NCBI RefSeq assembly: GCF_001435835.1
Contig: NZ_AZFX01000087.1
Coordinates: 19,423 to 83,422, forward strand
Direction of reading: 5' to 3'
Source: Lapidilactobacillus concavus DSM 17758
GTDB lineage: Bacteria; Bacillota; Bacilli; Lactobacillales; Lactobacillaceae
Length of the DNA: 64,000 bases
The notes under the pieces were generated by a model. It searched no databases, was not told where the DNA came from, and was given only the letters and a program-made list of their open reading frames with translations. Position numbers and translations under genes: made by a program. Shown piece after piece: positions 8,183-16,765 of this stretch (within the stretch, counting starts at the first letter, position 1; every line of letters begins with the position of its first letter).

Positions 8183-9493
8183 TTAAATATTCAAAATCCA
8201 CAAGAAGCCAATAAAGATGAAGAACAAGCCGTACATGACTGGTGAAACTTCTTTACCTCTTTTAGCAGCAATCATCGCAATTGGATAAGTGATCAATCCT
8301 AGCGCCATCCCATCTGAGATTGAGTAAGTCAATGGCATGCCGATCACGATCAGGAAGGATGGAATCGCAATTTCCAATTTTGACCAGTCAATCTTTGTGA
8401 GGTTCTGTGCCATCAATACACCAACGATGATCAGTGCTGGTGCAGTGACTTGCGTGGTCACGACAGCCAATAATGGCGAGAAGAACATGCCGAGGATGAA
8501 GAATAAACCAGTGAACACTGCGGTCATGCCTGAACGTCCACCAACCGCAATACCTGCAGAGGATTCAACGTAAGCACCCACCGGTGAAGTTCCCAAGATT
8601 GAGCCAGCAAACATTGCAGTTGAGTCTGCCATCAAAGCTTTGCCGACGCGAGGCATTTGGTTGTTTTTCATAAATCCGGCTTGTTGTGCTAAGCCGACTA
8701 AGGTGCCGGCTGTATCGAAGAATGTCACCAGTAAGAAGGTCAGGACGACAACAACGAGTTGCAAACTGTTGATCGAGCCCACGTGCTTAAGAGCAACTCC
8801 AAACGTTGGGGCCAAGCTTGGCGCACCAGAAACAATTCGTGATGGCAATTCAATCATGTTGGTCACAACGCCAAGTGCTGAAGTTAAGACCATCCCAATG
8901 AAAATCGCGCCGGGAACGCGACGAATCATCAAAATTGCGGTCGCAATCAAGCCGAAAATCGTTAGCCAAGTCGTTCCAACACTGAGTGAGCCTAATCCAA
9001 CAACTGTCGATTTGTTGGCGACGATCAATCCACCATCTTGTAAGCCAATGAAGGCAATAAACATACCGATACCGCTAGAAATGGCGAATTTAAGATCCGC
9101 GGGAATCGCGTTAATAATCAGTTCACGCAATTTAAAAATCGTAATTAATAAGAAAATAATCGAAGCCACAAACACACCTGATAAAGCCGTCTGCCAAGGA
9201 ATCTTCATCCCAATTACCACGGTATAAGCAAAAAACGCGTTAATGCCTAATGCGGGTGCCGAAGCAATGGGGTATTTTGCTAGAATGCCCATGATGAAAC
9301 AACCGAGCGCACTGGCCAATGCTGTTGCCGTGAACACTGCCCCCTTATCCATTCCTGCTGCGCCTAGGACGCTAGGATTAACGAATAAGATATAACACAT
9401 GCTGACAAACGTGGTGAGACCCGCCAGCAATTCTCGGTGCCAATTCGTTTTTAATTCATCAAACATGAAGTATTGCGTTAACTTTGAGCCCAT
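8183..9493 (-). CDS. NCS2-family purine permease (guanine/hypoxanthine or adenine type)
   Basis: This is a 436-residue, roughly 12-helix proton symporter of the AzgA-like branch of the NCS2 family, importing purine bases for salvage. Family features visible are MCYILFVNPSVLGAAGM in the first helices, the re-entrant segment APALGINAFFAYTV, GLQDGGLIVA, and the loop SPVGAYVESSAGIAVGGRSG. Bacillus relatives are PbuG and PbuO (hypoxanthine and guanine), but sequence reading alone does not separate guanine from adenine specificity. The ATG at 9493 has AAGGATG in front. The frame extends 17 codons further, but the promoter at 9550-9578 would start transcription near 9543, which favours 9493. No purine riboswitch was seen upstream. 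Confidence 0.93.
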   Translation of the reverse strand: MGSKLTQYFMFDELKTNWHRELLAGLTTFVSMCYILFVNPSVLGAAGMDKGAVFTATALASALGCFIMGILAKYPIASAPALGINAFFAYTVVIGMKIPWQTALSGVFVASIIFLLITIFKLRELIINAIPADLKFAISSGIGMFIAFIGLQDGGLIVANKSTVVGLGSLSVGTTWLTIFGLIATAILMIRRVPGAIFIGMVLTSALGVVTNMIELPSRIVSGAPSLAPTFGVALKHVGSINSLQLVVVVLTFLLVTFFDTAGTLVGLAQQAGFMKNNQMPRVGKALMADSTAMFAGSILGTSPVGAYVESSAGIAVGGRSGMTAVFTGLFFILGMFFSPLLAVVTTQVTAPALIIVGVLMAQNLTKIDWSKLEIAIPSFLIVIGMPLTYSISDGMALGLITYPIAMIAAKRGKEVSPVMYGLFFIFIGFLWILNI

Positions 9494-9549
9494 AATGTCC
9501 CATCCTTTAAATAATGTTCGTGTTTTTTGTTTTCTGAAAGACATTTACT

Positions 9550-9578
9550 ATCATATCTCAGGCGATATCAGTTGTAAA
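9550..9578 (-). promoter_or_regulatory. Sigma-A promoter of the purine permease
   Basis: TTTACA (9573-9578) and TATGAT (9550-9555) are separated by 17 bp, reading toward the permease. Between 9579 and 9700 I see no other signal. Confidence 0.75.
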
Positions 9579-9700
9579 GACAAACATTAATCTTTTTTCA
9601 TTGTGCCTTAACTTTGTTTGAGCCTGCGACTCGTCTTGCGCCACATGACTGCATATCGCCTCATGACATTGCCCGCAGACACCGCGCAATCGCAGCAAGA

Positions 9701-9748
9701 CAAAAAAGTATCGATAGAATCAGCTATAAAACCGAATCTATCGATACT
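9701..9748 (-). terminator. Intrinsic terminator after the FetA-like gene
   Basis: On the minus strand a perfect 12-bp stem (AGTATCGATAGA at 9707-9718 and its complement at 9737-9748) is followed by six T. The loop is 18 bases. It lies 35 bp after the ATPase stop. Confidence 0.8.
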
Positions 9749-9783
9749 AATATCATTCGTATTCGAAATTAACGTGAAAGCTT

Positions 9784-10464
9784 TCAGAGCCGAATAATGT
9801 TCGTCATTTCATCCTCGGTTTGAACTTTACTTTCGAGTTTGCCATTTGCAAGTTTCAAGTGGCGCGTTGCCAAAGGTAAGATGCCTCGGTCCAATGTAGC
9901 CATAATTACCATCATGCCTTGTTGATGCGCTTGTTGGATCAACCGATGCAACTGTGTCTTTTCCTGCTCGTCAACATCTGCAGTAATTTCATCCAGCAAA
10001 AGCACCTTTGGTAATAATAACAAGTTGCGAATTAGCACGATCAGCTGTTTTTCACCCATCGATAATTCACAGATCAAGCGATCCATGGTCGTCGCTGGCA
10101 AAAGTGCTGCACGAAAATATTGTTCGACTAAGCCAAGATCAAGTGTCGTGTGACGAAGTTTAAATGGAAACGTCAGATTATCACGAACGGTGCGACCGAA
10201 TAGAATCGGCTTTTGAAAGCAAAACGCAACTTGTTGCCGATAGGCGGTAATTCCCATCCGTACTGCAGTATCATCCGTGATGGAGACAATACCACTCGTT
10301 GGTTCTAGCAAAGTTGAAATAATTTTCAACAATGCGCTCTTGCCACTGCCTTCAGAACCACAGATTGCCAAAAAGTCGCCTTGTTCGGCTTTAAGATTCA
10401 AGTGGTCAATGACGGTGTGGCCATGTGAGACAAAGCTCACGTCTTCTAAGTCTATGATTGTCAA
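9784..10464 (-). CDS. ABC transporter ATP-binding protein, FetA/YbbL-like, orphan
   Basis: This 226-residue ABC ATPase has Walker A GSEGSGKS, Q-loop FCFQKP, signature LSMGEKQ and Walker B VLLLDEITADVD. The short length and the C-terminal part (MATLDRGILPLATRHLKL) resemble FetA/YbbL, the ATPase that pairs with the membrane protein FetB in metal or stress-related export. No FetB gene follows: a strong terminator and then the purine permease come next. The TTG at 10464 is chosen because GGGGGAG lies just upstream. An upstream in-frame ATG at 10503 would place that site inside the gene. The signature has Met in place of the first Gly, and the switch histidine is replaced by Leu (MATLD), as is common in this subfamily. 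Confidence 0.75.
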   Translation of the reverse strand: MTIIDLEDVSFVSHGHTVIDHLNLKAEQGDFLAICGSEGSGKSALLKIISTLLEPTSGIVSITDDTAVRMGITAYRQQVAFCFQKPILFGRTVRDNLTFPFKLRHTTLDLGLVEQYFRAALLPATTMDRLICELSMGEKQLIVLIRNLLLLPKVLLLDEITADVDEQEKTQLHRLIQQAHQQGMMVIMATLDRGILPLATRHLKLANGKLESKVQTEDEMTNIIRL

Positions 10465-10540
10465 ACTTATCACTCTCCCCCAAGATGATAATAAGTTAAT
10501 CATAGTCTTTTTATTGATGAGAGCGTTTCAATAATTATAA

Positions 10541-11014
10541 TTATTCTTTATGATTATTGATTTCCTTAGCTTGCGCTTCATCAACCTCGGCGATTTTAGC
10601 CATGTCACCAACATATTCAAGTGTTTCTGGATTGATCAGGTAGGCCACGTCGAAATGAAAGCGATCGCCTCTTTGCCAACATTCGGTCACAATTAAACGT
10701 GCCTTCAGTGCAGGCGCACGATTCAACTCAATACCGAGTGCAGGCGCGGTTATTGTCACTGAAGACGTGTTGCGCAATTGAACCATGTATTCATAAATCA
10801 AGACATCTCGGTGCCAGATTGAAACTGGGATCGAACTGGTTAAACTCTCAGGAATTAATTGTGGTATTTTGGCTTGCAAATTTGGAAGCACTTGTCGGAT
10901 TTGTTGATCCAGTTGCTTTTGATAAGAAATTTGTCGAAAACGCAGCCACAAATGATGGCCGATCACGTAAACGACCAAGGCAGCAATTATCATTCCGAAA
11001 ACAGACCACCACAT
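10541..11014 (-). CDS. Membrane-anchored protein of unknown function
   Basis: The product is about 157 residues. An N-terminal hydrophobic helix (FGMIIAALVVYVIGHHLWL) is followed by a short basic coiled stretch and then a mixed soluble domain of about 115 residues. That domain contains VSIWHRDVLIYEYMVQL and ends in a charged tail. I do not recognise the family. The start is uncertain: ATG at 11014 and GTG codons at 11017 and 11023 all sit behind AAGGGTAGGTG. It lies upstream of the FetA-like gene with a 76-bp gap and is divergent from rpoY, so it could share a transcript with the ATPase. Confidence 0.7.
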   Translation of the reverse strand: MWWSVFGMIIAALVVYVIGHHLWLRFRQISYQKQLDQQIRQVLPNLQAKIPQLIPESLTSSIPVSIWHRDVLIYEYMVQLRNTSSVTITAPALGIELNRAPALKARLIVTECWQRGDRFHFDVAYLINPETLEYVGDMAKIAEVDEAQAKEINNHKE

Positions 11015-11143
11015 CACAAACACCTACCCTTAAATTAGAAAATTATTCATCTAAATTCAGTATAAGGTCTAGCGAAATAAAACACTACCAAAAGCGACTT
11101 GAGACGCAGCTGGCATAACGTGAAGCTGCGTACGCGTTCTTTA

Positions 11144-11173
11144 TTGTACAATCCTTCTAAAATATGATAATAT
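11144..11173 (+). promoter_or_regulatory. Promoter of rpoY-rnjA
   Basis: TTGTAC (11144-11149) and TAATAT (11168-11173) are 18 bp apart and precede the rpoY start by about 70 bp. Confidence 0.55.
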
Positions 11174-11240
11174 CAACGTAACTGTTGCTTTATGCAACCA
11201 ATCGAGCGGATAAATTTAATTGATAAAAGGAGTTTTTATA

Positions 11241-11456
11241 TTGATTTTCAAAGTCTTATACCAACCTGACCAAGTTCGCAATCCTAAACGCGAGCAGACT
11301 CAGGCCCTTTATTTGGAAGCAGCTTCTTCCATCGAGGCACGTGCCTTGGTTGAACAAAATACGGATTACAACATCGAATTAATCCAAGAATTAACGGGGA
11401 ACTTCTTAGATTATGAGCAGAAGAATCCTGAATTTAAGCTGACGGAGTTCAATTAA
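11241..11456 (+). CDS. rpoY: RNA polymerase epsilon subunit
   Basis: The 71-residue product is the small epsilon subunit of Firmicutes RNA polymerase (DUF1447), which binds the core enzyme. It begins [11 protein letters not shown] and carries the conserved [15 protein letters not shown] segment and the ending [16 protein letters not shown]. The TTG at 11241 is spaced correctly from AAAAGGAG. A longer frame from 11220 would put that site inside the gene. Its stop shares bases with the start of rnjA (TAATG), so the two are translationally coupled, the usual arrangement in lactobacilli and bacilli. Confidence 0.93.
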   Translation: MIFKVLYQPDQVRNPKREQTQALYLEAASSIEARALVEQNTDYNIELIQELTGNFLDYEQKNPEFKLTEFN

Positions 11457-13150
11457 TGAACAACAAAAAGCCTAAAATTCAAAATAACGAAGTCGGCGTT
11501 TTTGCCATTGGTGGTCTTGGTGAAATCGGTAAAAACATGTACGGGGTTCAATTCCAAGATGAGATCATTATCATCGATGCAGGGATCAAGTTCCCCGAAG
11601 ATGAGCTGTTAGGTATCGATTATGTCATTTCTGACTATAGTTATATTGCCGAGAACATCGACAAAGTCAAAGCCTTAGTCATCACTCATGGTCATGAAGA
11701 CCACATTGGTGGTATTCCGTTCTTATTAAAGCAGATCCCCAATATACCTGTCTATGCAGGGCCACTTGCCTTAGCCTTAATTAAAGGTAAGTTGGAAGAG
11801 CATGGACTCTTGTCGACCACTGAACTTCATGAGATTGGTGAAGATACCGTCTTAAAATATCGTAAAGTTAGCGTCAGTTTCTTCAGAACTACCCACTCGA
11901 TTCCAGATACTTTAGGGGTTGCTGTTCATACACCTCAAGGTACCATTGTCGAAACTGGCGATTTCAAATTCGATCTGACACCAGTCGGCGATCAACCTGC
12001 TCCTAATTTGCAGCGGATGGCGCGTCTAGGTGAAGAAGGTGTTCTCCTACTCATGTCGGACTCAACGAACGCAGAGGTGCCTAATTTCACCAAATCAGAG
12101 CGTTTCGTTGGTAACTCGATCCGTCATATTTTCGAAGGGATTGAAGGTCGCATTATTTTTGCTTCCTTCGCTTCTAATATCTCTCGTGTCGCCCAAGCAA
12201 TCAATGCCGCGATCGAGCATGGCCGTAAAGTTGCTGTGTTCGGCCGTAGTATGGAGACTGCAATCGTCAATGGTCAAGAACTTGGTTACCTCAAGATTCC
12301 TGATGGCGTCTTAGTGGATGCTCACGAAATCAACTCATTGCCTGCCAACAAAGTGATGATTTTATGTACAGGTTCGCAAGGTGAACCGATGGCTGCACTG
12401 AGCCGGATTGCTAACGGAACCCACCGCCAGATCTCGATTAATCCTGGCGATACGGTTATTTTTTCAAGTAATCCTATTCCTGGTAACACAATTAGCGTCA
12501 ACCATTTGATCAACCAACTTTCCGAAGCCGGTGCGGATGTGATTCATGGTAAAGTCAACAACATTCATACTTCTGGTCATGGTGGCCAGGAAGAACAGAA
12601 ATTAATGTTGCGCTTGATGAAACCGAAGTTTTTCATGCCCATTCATGGTGAATACCGGATGTTGAAGATCCATACCGAATTAGCTGAACTCTGTGGTGTG
12701 CCATTGAATCACAGCTTCATTATGGAAAACGGTGACGTGCTCGCCTTGACGAAGAACCGCGCACGTCTGGCTGGTCACTTCCCGGCCGATGATGTTTACG
12801 TTGATGGCAGTGGTATTGGCGACATCGGTAACGTCGTCCTTCACGATCGCCGCGTCCTTTCTGAAGAAGGCTTGGTTGTGGTTGTGGCAACGATCGACTA
12901 CAAGAAGAAATTGGTCCTTGCCGGTCCCGATATTCTCTCTCGTGGTTTTGTCTACATGCGTGAATCTGGTCCACTGATTGAAAGTGCTCAGAAACGCATT
13001 TACAGCGTGATGCGCAAGCTATTCGCCGAAGAAGATAAGGTGCTGGAATCCACGTTACGTGATGCTATCATCGATTCACTGCAAGACTTCTTGTTCGAGC
13101 GTACCGAGCGTCACCCGATGATTTTACCAATGTTAATTTCAGCAAATTAA
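11456..13150 (+). CDS. rnjA: Ribonuclease J1
   Basis: This 564-residue beta-CASP metallo-beta-lactamase acts as an endonuclease and 5'-3' exonuclease in mRNA turnover and rRNA maturation. The zinc motif HGHEDHIGG is at residues 78-86. Further ligands lie in [10 protein letters not shown] and ETGDFKFD, the beta-CASP region includes [11 protein letters not shown] and LCTGSQGEP, and the last metal-binding part is [10 protein letters not shown]. Length and motifs match RNase J1 of Firmicutes. It is coupled to rpoY and followed by a strong terminator, so the two genes form a complete transcription unit. Confidence 0.95.
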   Translation: MNNKKPKIQNNEVGVFAIGGLGEIGKNMYGVQFQDEIIIIDAGIKFPEDELLGIDYVISDYSYIAENIDKVKALVITHGHEDHIGGIPFLLKQIPNIPVYAGPLALALIKGKLEEHGLLSTTELHEIGEDTVLKYRKVSVSFFRTTHSIPDTLGVAVHTPQGTIVETGDFKFDLTPVGDQPAPNLQRMARLGEEGVLLLMSDSTNAEVPNFTKSERFVGNSIRHIFEGIEGRIIFASFASNISRVAQAINAAIEHGRKVAVFGRSMETAIVNGQELGYLKIPDGVLVDAHEINSLPANKVMILCTGSQGEPMAALSRIANGTHRQISINPGDTVIFSSNPIPGNTISVNHLINQLSEAGADVIHGKVNNIHTSGHGGQEEQKLMLRLMKPKFFMPIHGEYRMLKIHTELAELCGVPLNHSFIMENGDVLALTKNRARLAGHFPADDVYVDGSGIGDIGNVVLHDRRVLSEEGLVVVVATIDYKKKLVLAGPDILSRGFVYMRESGPLIESAQKRIYSVMRKLFAEEDKVLESTLRDAIIDSLQDFLFERTERHPMILPMLISAN

Positions 13151-13164
13151 ATTCAAATTTGAAT

Positions 13165-13200
13165 AAAGAGGCCTAGGCTAATCACCTAGGCCTCTTTTTT
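13165..13200 (+). terminator. Intrinsic terminator after rnjA
   Basis: AAAGAGGCCTAGG and CCTAGGCCTCTTT form a perfect stem around a short loop, with a T-run at the 3' end, 15 bp after the rnjA stop. Confidence 0.9.
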
Positions 13201-13446
13201 GTGAACTTGACTACCTCGCAATCCCACTAACTGGCTTGAACGGCTGACGGCGGATTTGTTGATTTTTGAAAGTATCGGTGTAATTTTGCCAGCCCTACTT
13301 CTATGGGGCTTAAAAATGATATAATAGTTCTTATTTGCGTGTCGATTTTCATCGGTATTTCAACTTTTTGGCTACTGCTGATCCCGCGCATTTCTATTTT
13401 AATCATGACCAATTTAATTCGTGAAACATCGTTCGGAGGAATCTTT

Positions 13447-14415
13447 GTGCCCAATTTCAAAGTGATCATTAATCTCAAGGCCGGCAGTGGAGAAGCTGCT
13501 GAAGTCTGGCCACAATTGCAACAAGCACTCAAACAAGTCCAGATTCGCTATCGTTCTTATGTCAGCGAATACGCAGGTCACGCCATCAGTCTCGCCACCA
13601 AGCTCGCTGATGAAGCTGACGACACCAATGAATCTGAGGAACAAACGGTTCTCATTGTCGTGGGTGGCGATGGGACTGTCAATCAAGTCCTCAACGGGAT
13701 CCGCCGCTCACAACATCCCGACACACCGATTGCCTATTTCCCCGCGGGTTCTGGCAATGACTTTGCTCGCAGCTTACATCTGACGAAAGACGCGCATACG
13801 TTTGCGGCACAACTGACCACCATCGACCATATCACGCCATTAAACATTTTCGACGTGCATATGACCGATTCTGCCAACCCCGTTTATCGCCAGCAAAAGT
13901 TTCTCATCAATAATTTCGGCATTGGCTTCGATGCCCATGTTGTTCACTTAACCGAAAACTCACAGACCAAAAACACGCTGAATCGTTGGCATCTTGGCAA
14001 TCTTTCCTATGCGTCTAATATCCTCACTGTCCTTAGAAAACAAGCCCCTTTCCAGTTGACCGTCTACGATGAGGCCAATCAACCGGTTCATTTCAAACAT
14101 GCTTACTTGACAACAATGACTAATATCGCTTATTTCGGCGGTGGTATTAAAATTCTCCCTACTGCCGATCCACATCAACAAGAAATCGACCTAATTGTGA
14201 TCGATAAGCCTAATTTTCCACGGCTGCTAAAACTCATCCGTCAAATTTTGACTAACGGTCATCATGTCAACAGTCCCGGGGTACACCTTTTCAAGGGAGA
14301 CCACTTGAGATATGAAATATCACCCGCACAATATGGCCAGATGGACGGCGAGGACATGGGTAAACACCAATTCCAAATCACGGCGGAGAATGCCCAACAC
14401 CCCTTCTGGATCTAA
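13447..14415 (+). CDS. dagK: Diacylglycerol kinase / lipid kinase YegS family
   Basis: This 322-residue soluble lipid kinase phosphorylates diacylglycerol to phosphatidic acid, which recycles the diacylglycerol released by lipoteichoic acid synthesis. Family motifs are the nucleotide-binding GGDGTVNQVLNG near residue 76, the segment FPAGSGNDFARSL and the C-terminal MDGEDMG. The GTG at 13447 follows GGAGGAATCTTT. The frame could extend upstream to 13303, but a TATAAT box at 13320-13325 would then lie inside it, so the longer form is unlikely. In many relatives dagK neighbours gatCAB-type genes; here it stands alone. Confidence 0.9.
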   Translation: MPNFKVIINLKAGSGEAAEVWPQLQQALKQVQIRYRSYVSEYAGHAISLATKLADEADDTNESEEQTVLIVVGGDGTVNQVLNGIRRSQHPDTPIAYFPAGSGNDFARSLHLTKDAHTFAAQLTTIDHITPLNIFDVHMTDSANPVYRQQKFLINNFGIGFDAHVVHLTENSQTKNTLNRWHLGNLSYASNILTVLRKQAPFQLTVYDEANQPVHFKHAYLTTMTNIAYFGGGIKILPTADPHQQEIDLIVIDKPNFPRLLKLIRQILTNGHHVNSPGVHLFKGDHLRYEISPAQYGQMDGEDMGKHQFQITAENAQHPFWI

Positions 14416-14443
14416 GCTTGTCTAACCATCAATTCGCCTGTAC

Positions 14444-14480
14444 AACAAAAAGAAAGATTCCTTGGAATCTCCCTTTTTGT
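14444..14480. terminator. Bidirectional terminator between dagK and DUF915 gene
   Basis: The sequence AACAAAAAGAAAGATTCC pairs with GGAATCTCCCTTTTTGT, with A-runs on one side and T-runs on the other. It can end transcription of dagK (plus) and of the converging DUF915 gene (minus). Confidence 0.8.
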
Positions 14481-14548
14481 GTTGCCTCAATTTCTTTTTG
14501 TGGCATAACAATTCTTCTTCAAGGCGTTGCATTCACCTTATCCACGGG

Positions 14549-15406
14549 TCAATTCGTATCAACCTTATCCAACAGATCGGTCTGGATCAACGAAACAATT
14601 TGTTGATTCTGCGGTAGATCTGAGTGTTGCGCATTGCCACCGGTGACCGTAATTTCAGTATAATGCTGCACCTGTCCTTGATAAATATACTTACCGGCTT
14701 CCACGCTACCAAGCGGCACGAGTCCATCCGAATCATAATCTTCAGTACCGGCAATTGAATAAACATTCAGACTCGTCGGTAGCTTTTTTTTACTTTTAAT
14801 AAAATCTGCTAGCATTTGGGTTTTGTGCGATAGCGTCGCCTCGTTGAAATTATACGGTGTGCCCAAAGTCATTAGTCGCTTCAAGGTGACATCATATTGA
14901 CTCGCGTACTTCTCAAGAAAGGCCGTCAGAATGAGTCCCCCATTGGAATGACCAAAGGCTTTATAGTTATTAAAATTATAACGATTTTGCAATTGTGCAA
15001 ATGCCATATCGAAGAACTTAGCTTGTTTCTTGATATTTTCGTAGCCGTCTTGATTATTTTCGAAGCCGACCACAATGACGGGTTCATTATCTTTGGCGCG
15101 AATGCTGCCACTATACGTGATTTTGCCGCTGCTATAAACTTTGACCTTCAGTAGACTATGTTTCACTGGCGAAGTCTCATTTAGTTTATCGACCAAGCTA
15201 TCGAAACGATTTTCAGTTGCTGAACTGCCGGGAACCATGATAACTGGCGATAATCGCGAATTGCGCCATTTCGTGAGCTGATCAATATTTTCTCTCGTCC
15301 AAGAATACGCGGTGCTCGTGAGAAATACCAGTAGCAATAACACCACTAGCAACAAACCATGATCACGCCAACGCCACGCTTTAAATTTCAACTTAACTAA
15401 TTTCAT
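14549..15406 (-). CDS. DUF915 alpha/beta hydrolase, membrane-anchored
   Basis: The 285-residue product has an N-terminal signal-anchor helix (LLLVVLLLLVFLTSTAYSW) and an extracellular alpha/beta-hydrolase domain of the DUF915 family common in lactobacilli. The nucleophile elbow is GHSNGG, a likely acid is in EDYDSDGLVP, and a histidine candidate is in NAQHSDL. VPGSSATENRFD marks the oxyanion region. The natural substrate is unknown; lipids or esters are plausible. The ATG at 15406 is preferred because GAGG lies 9 bases upstream. The start overlaps the end of the EIIC remnant by 14 bases, so the two were once coupled. Confidence 0.85.
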   Translation of the reverse strand: MKLVKLKFKAWRWRDHGLLLVVLLLLVFLTSTAYSWTRENIDQLTKWRNSRLSPVIMVPGSSATENRFDSLVDKLNETSPVKHSLLKVKVYSSGKITYSGSIRAKDNEPVIVVGFENNQDGYENIKKQAKFFDMAFAQLQNRYNFNNYKAFGHSNGGLILTAFLEKYASQYDVTLKRLMTLGTPYNFNEATLSHKTQMLADFIKSKKKLPTSLNVYSIAGTEDYDSDGLVPLGSVEAGKYIYQGQVQHYTEITVTGGNAQHSDLPQNQQIVSLIQTDLLDKVDTN

Positions 15407-16526
15407 TTTCGGCATCCTCTTTTCGTTCGATCGTGGCCACGACATCTTCTGAAAGTTGCACGAAAGGCAAATAAATCAACACATCGATCAGCAAGCAGAT
15501 TAAACCGACGATGAGCGCGGAAAAATGACCACCCGTTCCGATAAATGCGACCAGAACACCAGGTGTCCCTAATGGAACCGGGTAAGCCACTGGCGGCATC
15601 AATCGCAGATAAATGGCAAACGCTGCAATCGCCATATTGAAAACAGACGTTAGCATGAACGGCACCAAGTATAATGGGTTCAATAATAACGGAATTCCCA
15701 GCAACATCAACGCGTTGTTATTGAACAAAACGGGCAACGGTGACCAGCGTGCCACTCGTAACACATGTTGATGTTTAGCCACGATCAGGATGGCAATCAA
15801 GAGTGCCAGCGTTGACCCTAGCCCGCCGAAACTACCAAAACTGTGAAAAAGTGTTGTGCCAGTATACTTGTAAGGAATTTGCCACAGCGAGTGTTTCGTC
15901 AGTGCGCGATTCAGGTTGGCAATCGCACTAGGATCATCGTTAAACGAAAAAGTGGCATAAGGTCCACTCATGCCCAACCACCCCATCAATGTCGTCAACA
16001 TTCCCACCAGAATCGTCGAGACAACTTCATGTTGTTGACTGCCGAAGTTGGCGACGCGTGTCACAATTTCTGAAATCACACTATACCGATTAAGCAGCAC
16101 AACGAGATACTCGCCCAAGATACCAATCACACTGACAACTAGGATCGCGGGCAACGCAATGAAGGCGTGATCGAAGATATCCCTCGTCTTCCCGGCAATC
16201 GTCGTATCCGAACCACCGACACGGCGAAAAATCTGCCCCACAAAATAACCGAATAGCAATCCCAGCAACAAGCCCTGCATGCCCAACAAGGTCCAGTTAA
16301 AACTGATTCCCCGCTGACCAGTTGGGCGATAACAGATCAATAAATAGCCCACGAACGAAGTCAATCCAGCCATTTGACTATCTTTATGATAGCCCTTTGT
16401 CGTATAACGAGCGGCTTGATACGCAGCTAAAAGCGACGCGATTCCTAACGTTAATTGACTAACGCTCTGACAAACCGTTCGAATTTTTGTGGCGAATGGC
16501 AACCATTGGTAGATTGGAGACTTCGA
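15393..16526 (-). pseudogene. PTS sugar transporter EIIC, 5'-truncated
   Basis: The sequence is the membrane subunit of a cellobiose/lactose-type phosphotransferase system, with about eight hydrophobic helices and the loop PVAYPVPLGTPGVLVAFIGTGG typical of these EIIC domains. It is 369 readable residues against the usual 410-440. Homologous-looking coding continues upstream of the first possible start (TTG at 16502, no ribosome site) as SPIYQW and then stops exactly where repeat A2 begins, with an in-frame TAA at 16548-16550. The first 60-70 residues and the promoter are gone. No EIIA or EIIB gene lies nearby. I regard it as non-functional. Confidence 0.75.
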
Positions 16527-16527
16527 A

Positions 16528-16747
16528 TAGAGTGTGTAACAAGGCGGTTAGCTTCTGAGCATTAACGATAATATCTAGATGATTCGTGTAGCGAATCGTT
16601 TAGATATTGTTGTTAAGCGCAAGAAGTTGCCTTGTAGAGCACGTTTTCGAAGGCTCCAATTTTAGTCGAAAGCTACTTTTAGCTTGCTAAAAGAGCTGTA
16701 GACGGCCCCACAGCAAGAACGACCATTTTGCGTAGTAACTTCGGCAA
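16528..16747. repeat. Structured repeat A2 (core 16528-16643)
   Basis: The core has outer arms AACAAGGC...GCTTCT and AGAAGTTGCCTTGT, and an inner stem 16559-16586 with 16592-16618. Compared with A1, a T-A pair in the inner stem has become A-T by changes on both sides, and the outer stem differs in sequence while still pairing. An intact flanking hairpin AGCTACTTTTAGC/GCTAAAAGAGCT (16671-16697) and the GGCCCCA and GTAGTAACTTCGG modules follow. The right end lies 19 bp beyond the recD2 stop. The left end coincides with the truncation point of the EIIC gene. Confidence 0.75.
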
Positions 16748-16765
16748 CCCGCACAAAAAAACACC

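Noticed and set aside
8640-9227. A 195-codon plus-strand frame
   Set aside because: It is antisense to the purine permease and has the Ile, Val, Pro and Thr-rich composition of a mirror of membrane helices.
9494-9783. A purine riboswitch before the NCS2 permease
   Set aside because: The conserved core and loop sequences were looked for and not found between the promoter and the start.
10518-10532. A cre site before the FetA-like gene
   Set aside because: GAGAGCGTTTCAAT misses two of the fixed positions and has poor symmetry.
13303-13446. An N-terminal membrane extension of the diacylglycerol kinase
   Set aside because: A TATAAT box lies inside it at 13320, and the GTG at 13447 has a strong ribosome site.
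1-16750. An insertion sequence or integrated phage causing the repeats
   Set aside because: No transposase, integrase or phage gene is encoded near any copy, and no clear target duplication is seen.
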